Of a stretch of 64,000 bases of DNA, positions 47,325 through 58,900 are shown piece after piece. The notes beneath the pieces were generated by a model. That model did not search any database and was not told where the DNA came from. It worked only from the letters and a program-made list of their open reading frames with translations. A program made the position numbers and the translations under genes. Position 1 is the first letter of the stretch. Each line of letters begins with the position of its first letter. The DNA lies in the NCBI GenBank assembly GCA_020080175.1, contig JAGHQL010000012.1:62001-126000 (forward strand). Direction: 5' to 3'. This DNA comes from Glutinoglossum americanum. Taxonomy: Eukaryota; Ascomycota; Geoglossomycetes; Geoglossales; Geoglossaceae.

Positions 47325-48824
47325 ATGCTGTCTAGAACAATCAGAGCTGGTCGCTTATCGCCTCTGAGGCGCAGTGCATTTGTGCCAGTTGTCAGACGAA
47401 CCGTCACGACGGATGCTGCTTCGTCACACGCCGACAAGGAGTCGGTCCCTGAGGTACGTCCGAGCTGATGTCTGAATCGGCTGATGCTCATAATTTAACC
47501 TAATGGGATTACGGCGGATAGGAAGACGATAAGTACTTCACCGTAAATTTATCTGATGAGAGCTTTGAGACGTATGATCTCGATCCTCCGCCGTACTCCC
47601 TTGATGTGACGAAGGCGGAGCTCAAGAAGATGTACTATGACATGGTTAGCATCCGGTACGATATCGCCTCTGTTTGGCCTCTGCATAGCCCTTGCTAATA
47701 TGCAAGAATAAGACGAATGGAAATGGCAGCCGACAGGTTATACAAGGAAAAAAAAATCCGTGGTTTCTGCCATCTTTCTACAGGCCAAGAGGCCGTTGCA
47801 GCCGGCATTGAACACGCGATCTCTAAGGACGACTCTGTCATCACTGCATACCGATGCCACGGCTTCGCTCTCATGCGTGGCGGTACAGTACGATCCATAA
47901 TCGGTGAGCTACTTGGTAGGCGCGAAGGGATCGCCCATGGGAAGGGTGGATCGATGCATATGTTCACCAAAGGCTTCTACGGCGGTAACGGTATAGTAGG
48001 TGCACAGGTTCCCGTGGGTGCGGGCCTTGCATTTGCGGATAAATACTTGGGACGATCTAACGCCACTATCTGTCTTTACGGGGATGGTGCGTCGAACCAA
48101 GGCCAGGTGTTTGAGGCTTATAATATGGCGAAACTCTGGAACCTACCAGTTTTATTCGGTTGTGAAAGTATGCGGAGCCATTGCTTGAATTCCCCATGAT
48201 CCGTCACGATGTTAGCGCTAACTATTTTAAAGACAACAAGTATGGTATGGGTACTGCTGCCAACCGTGCTGCTGCTTTGACAGATTATTACAAGCGTGGC
48301 CAGTATATACCTGGCCTCAAGGTAAATGGAATGGACGTTCTAGCTGTTAAAGCGGCTGTACAGTACTGCAAACAATACGCTCTCGCTGGAAATGGCCCCC
48401 TGGTCCTTGAATATGTGACTTACCGCTACGGAGGGCATAGTATGAGTGACCCTGGCACTACCTACCGAGTACACCCCCCTGATTCTCTCTCTCTATACCT
48501 CAGATAGGTCGGCTCTTACTAACCTTTAACCTTCTAATTTAGACCAGGGAGGAAATTCAACGAATGCGTAGCACGAATGACCCTATCGCCGGCTTGAAAC
48601 AAAAATTGCTAGACTGGGAAGTCGTAACGGAAGAAGAGCTTAAAGCTATTGACAAAGATGCTCGAAAGTACGTCGACGACGAAGTTGCGGAAGCAGAGAA
48701 GATGCCACCACCGGAACCTACTCCGCAGATCTTGTTCGAAGATATTTATGTGAGAGGGTCAGAGCCAGACTTTATGCGGGGAAGGATCCCCGATGAAAAT
48801 TACTATTATAGTAAAGGGGAGTAA
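47325..48824 (+). CDS. PDA1: Pyruvate dehydrogenase E1 alpha, mitochondrial
   Basis: Exons: 47325-47453, 47522-47655, 47713-48167, 48233-48468, 48543-48824; 411 residues. With E1 beta it decarboxylates pyruvate using thiamine diphosphate in the pyruvate dehydrogenase complex of the mitochondrial matrix. The N-terminus [17 protein letters not shown] is a presequence. ThDP-binding GDGASNQGQ pairs with the downstream NNKYGMGT, whose NN is completed across intron 3. The regulatory phosphorylation loop [16 protein letters not shown] is present, so PDK-type control is likely. C-terminal [15 protein letters not shown] and [14 protein letters not shown] are typical. Four GT-AG introns of 57-74 bases. 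Full length. Confidence 0.97.
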
Positions 48825-49211
48825 AAGTTGCTGTTTTTGTCGACCGATGGAGCATAGTGAACATTTGTAATCTAGTAGATTGTGGTTGAATTGGGCTTCG
48901 TACAGGGTTTCTAATTTGCTATAACAACTTTCCTTAGAATCGACACTGCCAAAATTAATTTAATACTTTAAGGGCTTGCCATAATCATAGCAGAAAAAAG
49001 GATTCGTGGCTCTAATTGTATGCTACTCGGCGGAATGTTTCCTGCCCGATGCCCGGACCAATCAGCAATAGGTCAATGTGCGGAGCTAGAATTTTAATTA
49101 TTCTCAGACTCCGCAACCACATTGTGCCTACAAGGCCCTTTAAAAGCCACAACGCTTAGACTTGAGAATTCCTTCTCGAGCCGACGCGCAGCTTAGCCCA
49201 TTGGCTAGCAA
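48825..49211. other. PDA1-ILV3 spacer
   Basis: 0.39 kb between two rightward genes. No further feature recognised. Confidence 0.5.
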
Positions 49212-51299
49212 ATGTTTCTCCCACGGCTAAGAGTTGGAGTACTTCGTCCGTCTTTTAGCTCATCACGAGCCTCCCAATATATGTATGTCATCATAGATCA
49301 CAACGGATCTCCTATAACGGATCTCAAACTAACAAGGGCTTCTACACATCCGATAGATGTCCACTGTCATCTACAGTAGTCTGCCCCGAAGATGCATGCA
49401 CTAGTCATGAGAAGGGCAAGCTAAATAAAACCAGTCAACATATCACGCAATCGAAATCGCAAGGCGCGAGCCAGGCGATGCTTTACGCGACAGGCTTAGA
49501 GCCCAAGGACATGAGTAAGGCACAAGTAGGCATTTCATCTGTGTGGTATACGGGCAATCCGTGCAACATGCATCTGCTGGATCTCAGCAACAGGGTCAAG
49601 GAAGGTGTGCAAAAGACTGGACTTATCGGATACCAATTCAACACTATAGGTGTTAGCGACGGGATTTCCATGGGAACTACAGGCATGAGGTACTCACTGC
49701 AGAGCCGGGATTTGATTGCAGATTCAATTGAGACGGTAATGGGAGGCCAGTGGTATGACGGCAACATCTCAATTCCAGGTTGTGATAAGAATATGCCTGG
49801 TGTGGTTATGGCCATGGGACGGGTGAACAGACCTTCATTGATGGTCTATGGAGGCACTATCAAACCGGGCTGCGCAATCACACAGAATAATGCTGAGATT
49901 GACATCGTATCCGCGTTCCAGGCGTATGGTCAGTTCATCACAGGTGAGATCAGTGAGAAGACTCGGTTTGATATTATCAGGCATGCATGTCCCGGCAGTG
50001 GCGCATGTGGTGGTATGTACACTGCGAATACTATGGCTACCGCCATTGAGACCATGGGCATGACACTACCTGGTTCGTCTTCCAACCCTGCAGAGTCAAA
50101 GGCCAAGCAAATGGAATGCCTCGACGCAGGGAAAGCCATTAAGAATCTGCTGGCGGAGGATATCAGACCTCGAGATATCCTCACGCGGACGGCTTTCGAA
50201 AACGCAATGGTCCTTGTAAATATCACTGGTGGTTCAACGAACGCTGTTTTACATCTCATCGCCATTGCGGATTCCGTGGGTGTCAAGCTCACAATTGATG
50301 ACTTCCAGAGTGTCAGCGACCGCATCCCGCTCCTCGCTGATCTGAAGCCCTCTGGAAAATATGTCATGGCGGACATCCATGACATCGGCGGAACACCAGC
50401 CATCCTAAAATTCCTGCTCAGGGAAGGCCTTATCGATGGGAGTGGCATGACTGTGACTGGCAAGACATTGAAGGAGAACCTCGAAAATGCTCCCGACTTC
50501 CCTGAAGAGCAGAAGATCATTCGCCCGCTCTCCAACCCCCTCAAGCAGACTGGTCATATCCAGATCCTGAGGGGAAGCCTCGCGCCCGGGGGATCTGTAG
50601 GTAAGATCACTGGGAAGGAAGGAACGAGGTTTGTCGGCAAGGCGAGAGTCTACGATGCTGAAGACGACTTCATCAAGTCACTTGAGAGGGGTGAGATCAA
50701 GAAGGGCGAAAAAACTGTTGTTGTTATCCGACATGAGGGCCCAAAAGGCGGCCCTGGCATGCCCGGTACGGTTGGCTCATCTTCGCCTAAAGGCTACACC
50801 GTCGATATGAAGCAATTGCTAATACGCCGTAGAGATGCTAAAACCATCCAGTGCCATTATGGGCGCCGGACTCGGCAAAGACGTAGCACTCATCACCGAC
50901 GGCCGTTTCAGCGGTGGCTCTCATGGTTTCTTGATTGGTATATACCCGCATTCCGATTGACTCAATCAAGTTGCTCCCCCCTCACAAGCTTGCTAAACCT
51001 GATTTAGGCCACATCGTCCCTGAAGCGCAGGTGGGCGGGCCCATCGGCCTTGTCCGAGATGGTGATGAGATCGTCATTGACGCCGAAACCAGACGGTTAG
51101 ACGTCCTACTCTCGGAAGGCGAGCTGAGTGAACGAGCCGCGAGCTTCATACCGAAGCCGCTAAAATATACTAAGGGGACACTATTCAAATACGCGAAGTA
51201 AGTTTGAGCGTTCCCCTATGATGGTTGGTACTATAGGACTAATCTAGCCTTCGCAGAAACGTGACGGATGCGAGCCATGGGTGCATTACGGACGCATGA
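49212..51299 (+). CDS. ILV3: Dihydroxyacid dehydratase, mitochondrial
   Basis: Exons: 49212-49282, 49357-50765, 50833-50937, 51008-51197, 51257-51299; 605 residues; introns 59-74 bases. Catalyses the third step of valine/isoleucine synthesis (dihydroxyacid to 2-ketoacid) in mitochondria with an Fe-S cluster. The first exon is a presequence ([19 protein letters not shown]). Cluster ligands are in [14 protein letters not shown] and [12 protein letters not shown]. Other signatures are [22 protein letters not shown] and [20 protein letters not shown], the last crossing intron 3. The 43-base last exon supplies the expected ASHGCITD end. The first intron has a perfect ACTAAC branch site. Its stop is 113 bases from the convergent TAZ1 stop. 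Confidence 0.97.
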
Positions 51300-51412
51300 G
51301 TATCAGCTCAGAACCGCTGGGTGTATTAAAACTTGTCTATAGATCTATCTACCATATCAAGACTATTGTATACTGTTCTTTTGCTCCATGGAGGTCAAAT
51401 CCCGTGGGCGAA

Positions 51413-52745
51413 CTATGTGTCCTTCTCCCAACTCCCGTCCTTCATCCTGCCTTCCCTTTTGGCCCCTTCCACTCTCCAGGTCTCGGCTACTCCGTTCTTC
51501 GGATCATCGTCTGGCCATCCCAATCCTTTCCTAACCCTCAACACTTCTTCTCTCACCCTCCTCGTACACTCGATCCTCAGCTCCGCAACCTCCTCAGTCC
51601 CCTTTAATCCATCAGTCAATACTCCAATATCTAATGGCCCCCCCTCAGCCTCCTTTTCTCTCCGTACAATATCCCGCCACCGCGTTCTCAAGTCTCCAAA
51701 AACCCGTTCCGCATCCACCTCCTCTCCGAACACAACCTTGATATCTTTTCCGATCCGAGGGACAAACCGAGGCTCTGAACGGGACTCGTGCAATACATCG
51801 TCTAGACCCTCAATCCAGATTGGCACGACGCGTGGACATGGCTCGGCCTCTAGAATGAGCCGGGCGACGCCCCATTTAAAGTAGCGCATCGAGCGCGCAG
51901 GGTGCTGGTGCACCTTGCCTTCTGGAAATACGTGAATCCAGGAATGTGATCGGGAGCGGTAAAAAGATGGTGCCGGGAACGTGTCGGAACCTGTTGTTGT
52001 GTACGTAGATGGCGAGGTAAAGGGATCAACAATATCGGGGGAGAGTGAGGAGGTGGAAGGAAGTAAAGCAGTGGGACTAGCGGTAGGGTGTGAGGAGAGA
52101 AGGCGGATGCACTGTGTCAGAGTGGGCTGGAAGAGCCCTCCGTGGGGCGAGTGATGGGAACGGTGAGTTGGAAGTACTTGGCCCAGAGTAAAGAAAGCCG
52201 AGAGAGCCCTTTTGCGACGCTGTTAGCCCAACCCATCGTACTCGAGGCACGAGGTGACAGTCGCACTTATTCTTAAAACATATGTCATAGCTACCCAGAC
52301 TCCAACGGAGATTATCGGGCGAGAGGATGTGCCGCATTGGGAGCGTGCCCCACATGAACGGATCATCAATCCTACAAGAAAGTCAGATGCGAAGCTCACC
52401 AGGCGCGAGCGCATCTAGAAGATCGGTGGGATTTTTTGTTTATCCGCGTGGTACGCACGTACACGCTAATGTGGTTGGAAACTATGCGAACAGAGCCAAA
52501 TCAGATCGGAATTGAACCCAAGCGCTGCTATCAGCGTCGAACGGACCAGTAATCAGCCCTCTTCTCCTCTCTCCTATGTCCCTCCTCTCATCCAATATCT
52601 TCACAAACTTCCCCAGGCCCTGCACTTCCGTTCGGTTGCAGCCGAAGAGAAAGGCTTTAGACACTATTCCGGTCAGGCCCATGGTGATGGTTGAACCAAT
52701 TCGCCATGTTAGGCTGGGGCGCGAGGGAGGCTTGCTGGAGGACAT
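51413..52745 (-). CDS. TAZ1: Tafazzin-type phospholipid-lysophospholipid transacylase
   Basis: Exons: 52745-52547, 52481-52463 (19 bases), 52371-52267, 52208-51413; 372 residues. Remodels cardiolipin acyl chains in mitochondrial membranes. The catalytic HX4D motif is NHISVIDD, and it is assembled by the 19-base second exon, which encodes VSNHISV. Then DDPFMWGTLPMRH, RWSLGSYDICFKN, FTLGQVLPTHR and the FPEGKVHQHP block, followed by MR-YFKWGVARLILE and PIWIEGLDDVLHE. A Ser/Thr-rich insertion (LTQC to DPFT, about 52130-51980) is typical of fungal tafazzins. Introns 58, 65 and 91 bases. Skipping the micro-exon would remove the active site, which supports the exon. Confidence 0.93.
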
Positions 52746-53502
52746 TGGATGCTATCGTCATTACATACATCGAGGCGTTGTGAGGTCTGGAGGAAAATAA
52801 TGGGTGGGTTGTCGGTGGTTGAGGATTGGCGATACATAAGCAAGGTACGAGCGCAGCTCTGTGGCGCGGTAGCCCGGAACTTTTCACTGCTCGCCAAGAA
52901 AACGGTACAATGTATCTGCCGTATTGAGTGTTGCTGTGCGCCACTGACGGGGGCAGGAAGCTAACATCAATCTAGAAATACCCTCTATTTTCTGAAGCTG
53001 CTTTTTCCCATTGTAAATACTGCATCAAGCTCTACATCATGTATATCAGCAAATGAATCTTCAACTTATTTTAGACATTTTTACTTCAAAATCGCTTAGT
53101 CAAACTACTTATGATGATTGTCTATGAATCTATACTTTTTACTTCAATGCTAAGTACATTCTAATCTTATTTTTTAACAGAATAATACAGGAGTACCTAC
53201 GTACATATTGCTATTAATATTACATTTTAGTTTATCAATTAAGAAATTTATTTAATTAAGTAGTTTTTATTTTCGTTAGACCTAAACCTAATAGAAAATA
53301 CCTAGGATTGGTTAAAAGATTATATTGAAAACAATTGATTTTTTTTATTTGTAGATCATATGTAAAGCTTCGACAAGATAGGTGAACAACAAATAGCCCG
53401 GAAACGCGAGGTAGATAGAGAGAAAAACCACATCCCCTAACCCCTCCCTTTTTTCCCAACCCACCCCTCTTCTTAGAGCCTTCTCCTGAAGAACGGAGCT
53501 CT
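52746..53502. other. AT-rich spacer with transposon remnant
   Basis: From the TAZ1 start to the stop of the monooxygenase-like gene. The first 250 bases are ordinary sequence. From about 53000 the base composition turns strongly AT-rich and contains the Tc1/mariner remnant listed separately. No gene. Confidence 0.65.
53040..53345 (+). mobile_element. RIP-degraded Tc1/mariner transposase remnant
   Basis: The frame from 53279 reads DLN-L-IEN-T-stop-DWLKDYIENN, which matches the third catalytic block of fungal Tc1/mariner transposases (SPDLNPIENxWxWxKDYI). The differences are C-to-T or G-to-A: Pro codon now CTA, Trp codon now TAG. Upstream, 53261-53278 reads stop-FLFSL where relatives have WPPFSP, again all C-to-T or G-to-A. 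A weaker QNNTGVPT at 53178 may be the second catalytic block (QDNAxxHT), in a shifted frame. The AT-rich skew confined to this stretch fits repeat-induced point mutation. No terminal repeats were found, so the borders are approximate. It is clearly inactive. Confidence 0.65.
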
Positions 53503-54692
53503 TCACTCCTCCTCCGCATAAGGATCGTCGCCATACTTCTCGTTCCCGTCGCCCGTATCCATCGCCATACGTCCAGCGCTCGACCTGAAGCGGCCTTTCC
53601 TCGCATCGACGATGGGACTGAGCCATACGGGCACCCCGGGCTCCCCTTTCTTGGCTGGGGGGAGGACGGCTCTGTGGGTGGTGGCGGCGAGGCCGGTGGG
53701 GCGGTAGTTGATGTAGATGTTCTCCCAGGCGTGCGGAGGGGTCTGGTACAGCTCGTGCATGATGGCGATGTGCGAGAGGCCGGCGACGTGCTTGTTCCAC
53801 CAGTTCCAGGCCGCGCGGTGGGCTGGCCCGTGCGCGAAGGCGTGGAGGTATGTCACGTTGCGGAAGTAGCAGACTGTCATCAGCTCGTTGGATGAGGTGC
53901 GGTCACTAAGGTTTATCCAGGATGAAGCGCCGAGGACTGTGTTTTCCCCAGGGGTTGGTAGTGGGTTAGCTGTTTGATTCCCCCCTGTTTTTTTGAGGAA
54001 AGGGGAAAGGGGAAAAGAGGCTTACAGCCGAATTCCTCAGGGTCTCGTTCAAGGTTCTCGATCATTTCTCTAAAGTAGTCTCCTATTTCTTTGAAGCCTG
54101 GGGCGAACATCCCGAGGGGGCTGGGGTTGTTGGGGGTTTGTTTTAGTATCAATACCCTCTATTAAAATGATAACAACAACAATAAAAACCCCCAATGAAG
54201 TATGGAAAACTAAGCTAAAAGAAAAAACTCACTGATTCGACCTCGCCCCGATCAAAAAAACACAGATCCCCTCGCTCGACGGCCCCTTCGAGAACCTCCC
54301 CTGGGCATCCGGTATCTGCGCCGAAAACTTCCCCGGTATGACACCTTCAAGGTAGATGTTCTTCTTCCAGCCCGCGGCCATGAGAACGGTGTCCAGGAAG
54401 CGGTACATCAGGAGCATGAAGGGCGGGACGAGGGCGAAGCGCGCGGGGAGGAGGAGAAGGAGGGCGGACTGGAGCGTCGCGCCCACGAGGAGCCAGGTTG
54501 AGATGGTGAAGTTGTCGCGGAGGCCCTGGTAGAAAACGGTGTGAGAGAGGGCAGACAGACAGACAGACACCGACGACTAGACTCTAGACTCACCACTCTA
54601 AAACTCCTCGCCTTCAGCCCGCCAAACCCCCCACTAGCCCACTGGGACAGCGGACGCGTCGCCAGGGGTTTAACTAGACTGATGGGCTCCAT
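53503..54692 (-). CDS. Monooxygenase af470-like (DUF4188) family protein
   Basis: Exons: 54692-54594, 54525-54233, 54120-54026, 53936-53503; 306 residues; introns 68, 112 and 89 bases. Two hydrophobic stretches near residues 40-85 (ISTWLLVGATLQSALLLLL, LVPPFMLLMYRFLDTVLMAA) suggest a membrane-anchored N-terminus. The conserved domain follows: FLIGARSN-HPLGMFAPGFKE, GDYFREMIENLE, EEFG-FLGASSWINLSDR and NELMTVCYFRNVTYLHAFAHGPAHRAAWNWWN. That pattern is the af470-like family (Pfam PF13826), named for a gene of the fumagillin cluster. Reaction unknown here. It lies 1.3 kb from the HR-PKS on the same strand, so it may belong with it (inference). Confidence 0.8.
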
Positions 54693-55377
54693 GTCTAGCT
54701 TGCTTTGCTCTCGAAGATATCCCTATACCAGCAAGAAAGCGAAAATCGGTTCGAAACCGCAGCAGTGGAAGTACGTTTCCTCGACGCTCTCTCTCAAAAA
54801 AACAGCGGGGCAATATCTGCCGTCTATTCCCGTTCCTTTTAAACCGCCCACGCCTGCACGCACAGCCCGAGAGGATCAAGTGCGACCTTCAAGAAAAGAC
54901 GCAGCGGCCGTCCATCCACCCCGAGTCCCAACCTCGGGGGGTTTGATACCCCATCCCCGTCCCCCCCGAGCTGAGCCCGCCCCAAAAAGTTACGAAAAAG
55001 CCCAACAAAAAAACAGCACGCAAGCCTCTCCCCTCCCCTGCGACACGCATGCCACAGCCCTACGCGTATGTAGGATTCGTATCCGCGTCGCGGGCCCCGG
55101 TCAGACGCCGAGAGCTGGTTACTGGGAAAGGCAGGAGAGGAAGCAGGAGGCTTTCGCTCCTCAGCTGCCAGCTGCCAGCTTACTGGTTCTAGTTCTAATC
55201 TAGCTTTGCGGCTGCATGTACACCTTCGCCCGGAACTTCACCCTCCCGAGCGCCGAGCCCCCGGTTCTTTTGGCTCTCGGCGCCCTCGCTGAAAAGATGA
55301 AAAATAAAAAATAAAAAATAAGAAAAGGAGAGGATGGGGAAGGGGAAGAGGATGGGAGCGGGAAGCGGTGGGTGGCC

Positions 55378-55409
<32 letters not shown>

Positions 55410-55991
55410 TTGTCGTCTCGGAGAGGGTGACTTAACCTTTTCTTGGCACCCACTTGGCGCTGCTTTAAATGGTGAGCTGGGTGATGCCCACCCCGAGCTC
55501 ATATGAGCACATCTTACTACTACTGCCTTCATCTTTTATTTTCTGTCTTGGTATTTAAATATAATTTCACTGATCCGATCCGATGAGCGTTTTGTTATAG
55601 TACAGCCTCCCTGAAGCACCTCAACGCTCGTTGCATATGCGTTACTGTCATGCTCGTGTCACCTGTGGTGGTGAAAGTAAGGGATTTGGGAGAATTGTAT
55701 CTCGCACATTCTTCTTTTCTTGTCGAGTCCAGGAAGATGCGGGAGTTGGCGGTTTGATGTTCTGAGAATGCAACTAGCGGGCAGAGGTACAAATTCCATG
55801 CTTGTTAATGGCGATTTATTGCCGCGGAGATAAGGACTATACCATATATAACAGGCAAAAACTTATATTCTTGGATAGAAGATCCCTCAGGACCAGCCAT
55901 ACAACGAGTGACATCACGCCTAACCCGGCTCCGATATACGCTTCGCACTAGCATAATTCAAGAGTACCATCCAACGAACATTTCTATCTTC
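54693..55991. other. Spacer between the monooxygenase-like gene and the PKS
   Basis: 1.3 kb. It contains a GTGGTC hexamer repeat (55378-55410) with an AAAAAT-rich run just before it (55297-55325). An open frame at 54541-55203 is antisense to the neighbouring gene at its start and low-complexity after that. No gene. Confidence 0.6.
55378..55410. repeat. GTGGTC hexanucleotide repeat
   Basis: About 5.5 units in the probable promoter side of the monooxygenase-like gene. Confidence 0.85.
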
Positions 55992-58900
55992 TTAGCCCCT
56001 TATTGCCTTGGCTCCGTTTCTCATCGTTCTTGAGACTTCCGTAGACATGGCCTTTTGGTAGATCTGCTCGATAAGCTGGTTAATGGACTTCGCTCCAAGA
56101 ATCTCCAGAACCGTCATGTCGGCTTGTAATTCTGCAGGCGATTAGGTCAGCCAGCCGTCGAAAGTACTGACGCTTTGCGAAGCGGACTAGCCTCGCGAGA
56201 GGGTAACGAACCTCTATAAAACCAGTACTGGCACGACACCCCGCTCAATGAATCGAGCCCATATATCAACAATGAACTCCCCGGGTCGAAGGTTTCAGCC
56301 CCAAATCCAAGCAGTCCGGCTAGGAAGACTAGAAAAGCATCAGTTAACGCAGCTCGCGCGTCTGCCTCATCCAACTCCTGGATCCGTTCCCGAAGACTTA
56401 TATCCTGCTCGCTGTGCCTACAGTTGACACTCCAACTTCTGCGATGCGGCTGTAGAAACCCAAACTCGGGTAGCTCAGTCCAGTAAAGCATTGTCTGGTC
56501 CTGAGCACCAACCAGTTTGTCATCAACGCGCTCGAACATCTCGAGACCGGTTAGGATAAGTGAGCGATCGGATTGTGTACTGTGGGATTCTATAACAGCT
56601 GCTTCCATAATCTTGCTGAGGTGGGGCTTTCGGAGGGGTGAGAGGCCGCTGCGGGTGATGGCTTGGAGGGTCTCTTCACGGTTAAGAGTGTAGAGGAGGC
56701 TCTCTCCACGGCTGAGAGAGCGGAGGAGGCTCTCTCCACGGCTAAGGGAGTTGGGGAGACTCTCTCCGCAGCTAAGGGAGTGTATGACGCCGATGTCAAC
56801 TGAATCGAAGTCAGCTCCATAGCCTTTGGGAAAAGAGAATAAGCTTGGCCTGTTGGGAAAGAACTTACTCATCGCTCCTAAAGCTATGGCTACACCAGGG
56901 AGGCCTTGGGATCGTCTATATTCGGCGAGTGCGTTCAAAAAGCTGTTACCGACGTTGTAGCCGGTTTGATTCCGGTTCCCGATAACGCTTGCAACGGACG
57001 AGAACATGATGAAGAATTCAAGCTCATCGTGGAGCGTTTCCTCGTGCAATATCCAACTGGAATCGACTTTGGCCCTGAGAGCTCGATCCAAGTTCTCCCC
57101 TTTCATGTAAGCTAGAGGGGCATCGCTTAGGACCATGGCCATATTGATCACTCCTCTAATAGGATGGCGCCGTCGGATCTGAGACAGCACATCGGACATC
57201 AATGTCCGATCGCAGGCGTTAGCTTTCACTACTTCGATTGAAGCCCCTGAAGCATTGATGGTTCTAAAAGTCCCTTGCGCTTCTTCTGACTCAAGTCCAC
57301 TTCTAGAGATGGTAACGAGTCTCTTGGCTCCGTTTGCAACCATCCAAGAGCAGACATAACGCCCGAGTCCACCCAAACCACCAATTATGATGTAGGCGCC
57401 ATCAGAGAACAGCCTTTCTGGCTTTCTGTACACTGCAATGCTGCCCCTGACCTTCCCTACATTCGAGTGTACAAGGACACTCGAGTACGCGGCCTTCTGC
57501 TGCCCACCTTGGAAGGCTTCTTTAAATTCGTGTAATTTGAATAGTGTTAGTGGAGATGCAAACGTTATACACTGCGCCCAGGCTCCGTTGACACTATGTG
57601 CCCCATGCTCCGATGCAAGGTATCTGTCGATATCGACTGAAGAATGGTTGACTAAGAGGCCATCTGTCGCAGTGAGTTCAACACGGAAGTCTACTGTCTC
57701 TTGAGCTTGTAAGCCGAGCACAGTCGCCCCAAAGTCATTAGCGAATTTCGAAATGGCCTCGCCAAGGATGCCACCGATATTTATCCGGAAATTGTCTCCA
57801 GCCCTAGCCCTAGCGAGTCCGTCGACAATGCATAGACCGGTACATATGGCAGCAAAATGGGCCGCGTTAGCTGCAAAGGAAATACTACCCCTGCAAAGTC
57901 GTAGTTGTGTATGTGGCACTTCCAGTCGATTACGGTGGGCACCGACTTGCCATCCAACAACACGCGACCCACGTGGAAAATGCTTGCCAGAATCAGACTT
58001 CACCTCCCCAGCAAAGAATCTCCCACAGCGTGGTCCAGATGGTGCATTTTTGACGCCATTAAACGCATTGATATCGTCTACATCAATGACTGAAGCCTCT
58101 ACCTTGACCAAAACCTTCTTTGTCTCGATTGATTGAAAGAAGATTGGCTTAGAGGCTAGAATTGCCGGCTCATGAGGTGCAGCTAAGATTAACTCGTAGT
58201 CTTCATCGGCAATCGGACGATCCACGTTCCGGGACAAAGCCGCGCCTGTAAAAGAAGAAAGTTCATCGTCCGGAAGGTACCGTCTAATAAACACTTTGGA
58301 ATCTTTCACCTCGTATAGGATCTCGTTATCTCCCACTAACGGACCCGCAATAGTTGACGCAATAGCCTTTTGGATCACGGAGGTGTCTTCCCCTCTATCA
58401 AATATCAACCATGTGGTCTTAAGAGAAGGCTGCTCGGCCTGTAGAGTGCGTAGGAGAGTGCCAGCCATGCCGGTGAATGGATTATGAGGATCTCGCTGTG
58501 TCACCCAGATAATCCTCTTAGACAGTGCAACTAGATCCTGTAGCCATGGAACTAATATATCTCCAGGCCAGGTACCTATGATCGACTTTTCTACGCAATC
58601 AATAACAATCGTGTCGTACACCCCTTTTTCGCCGCGCTGACAGAATGCTTGCACTGATTCTGGCTGAAGTGAGATATATTCTGCATTTGGTAAACACTCG
58701 ATAGTAGATATTCGTTGGTCGGAGTGAGTGAAGACTGTCGCCTTGGAGCCTGGCAAGAGTTGGTCTGAAGTCTCATTCTTGCGCCAAAGGGCCCAGTCAT
58801 TGTCTCTGAATCCTGTAACCTCACATATTTTTGTGAATAAGTTGAAGGGACCTGGTGTTCCTCCCTGATTAGCGGAGCGTACACAAACCAAGCCGTTCGA

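Noticed and set aside
54541-55203. A 220-codon plus-strand frame
   Set aside because: It overlaps the first exon of the monooxygenase-like gene in antisense, and the rest is low-complexity Pro/Arg-rich sequence.
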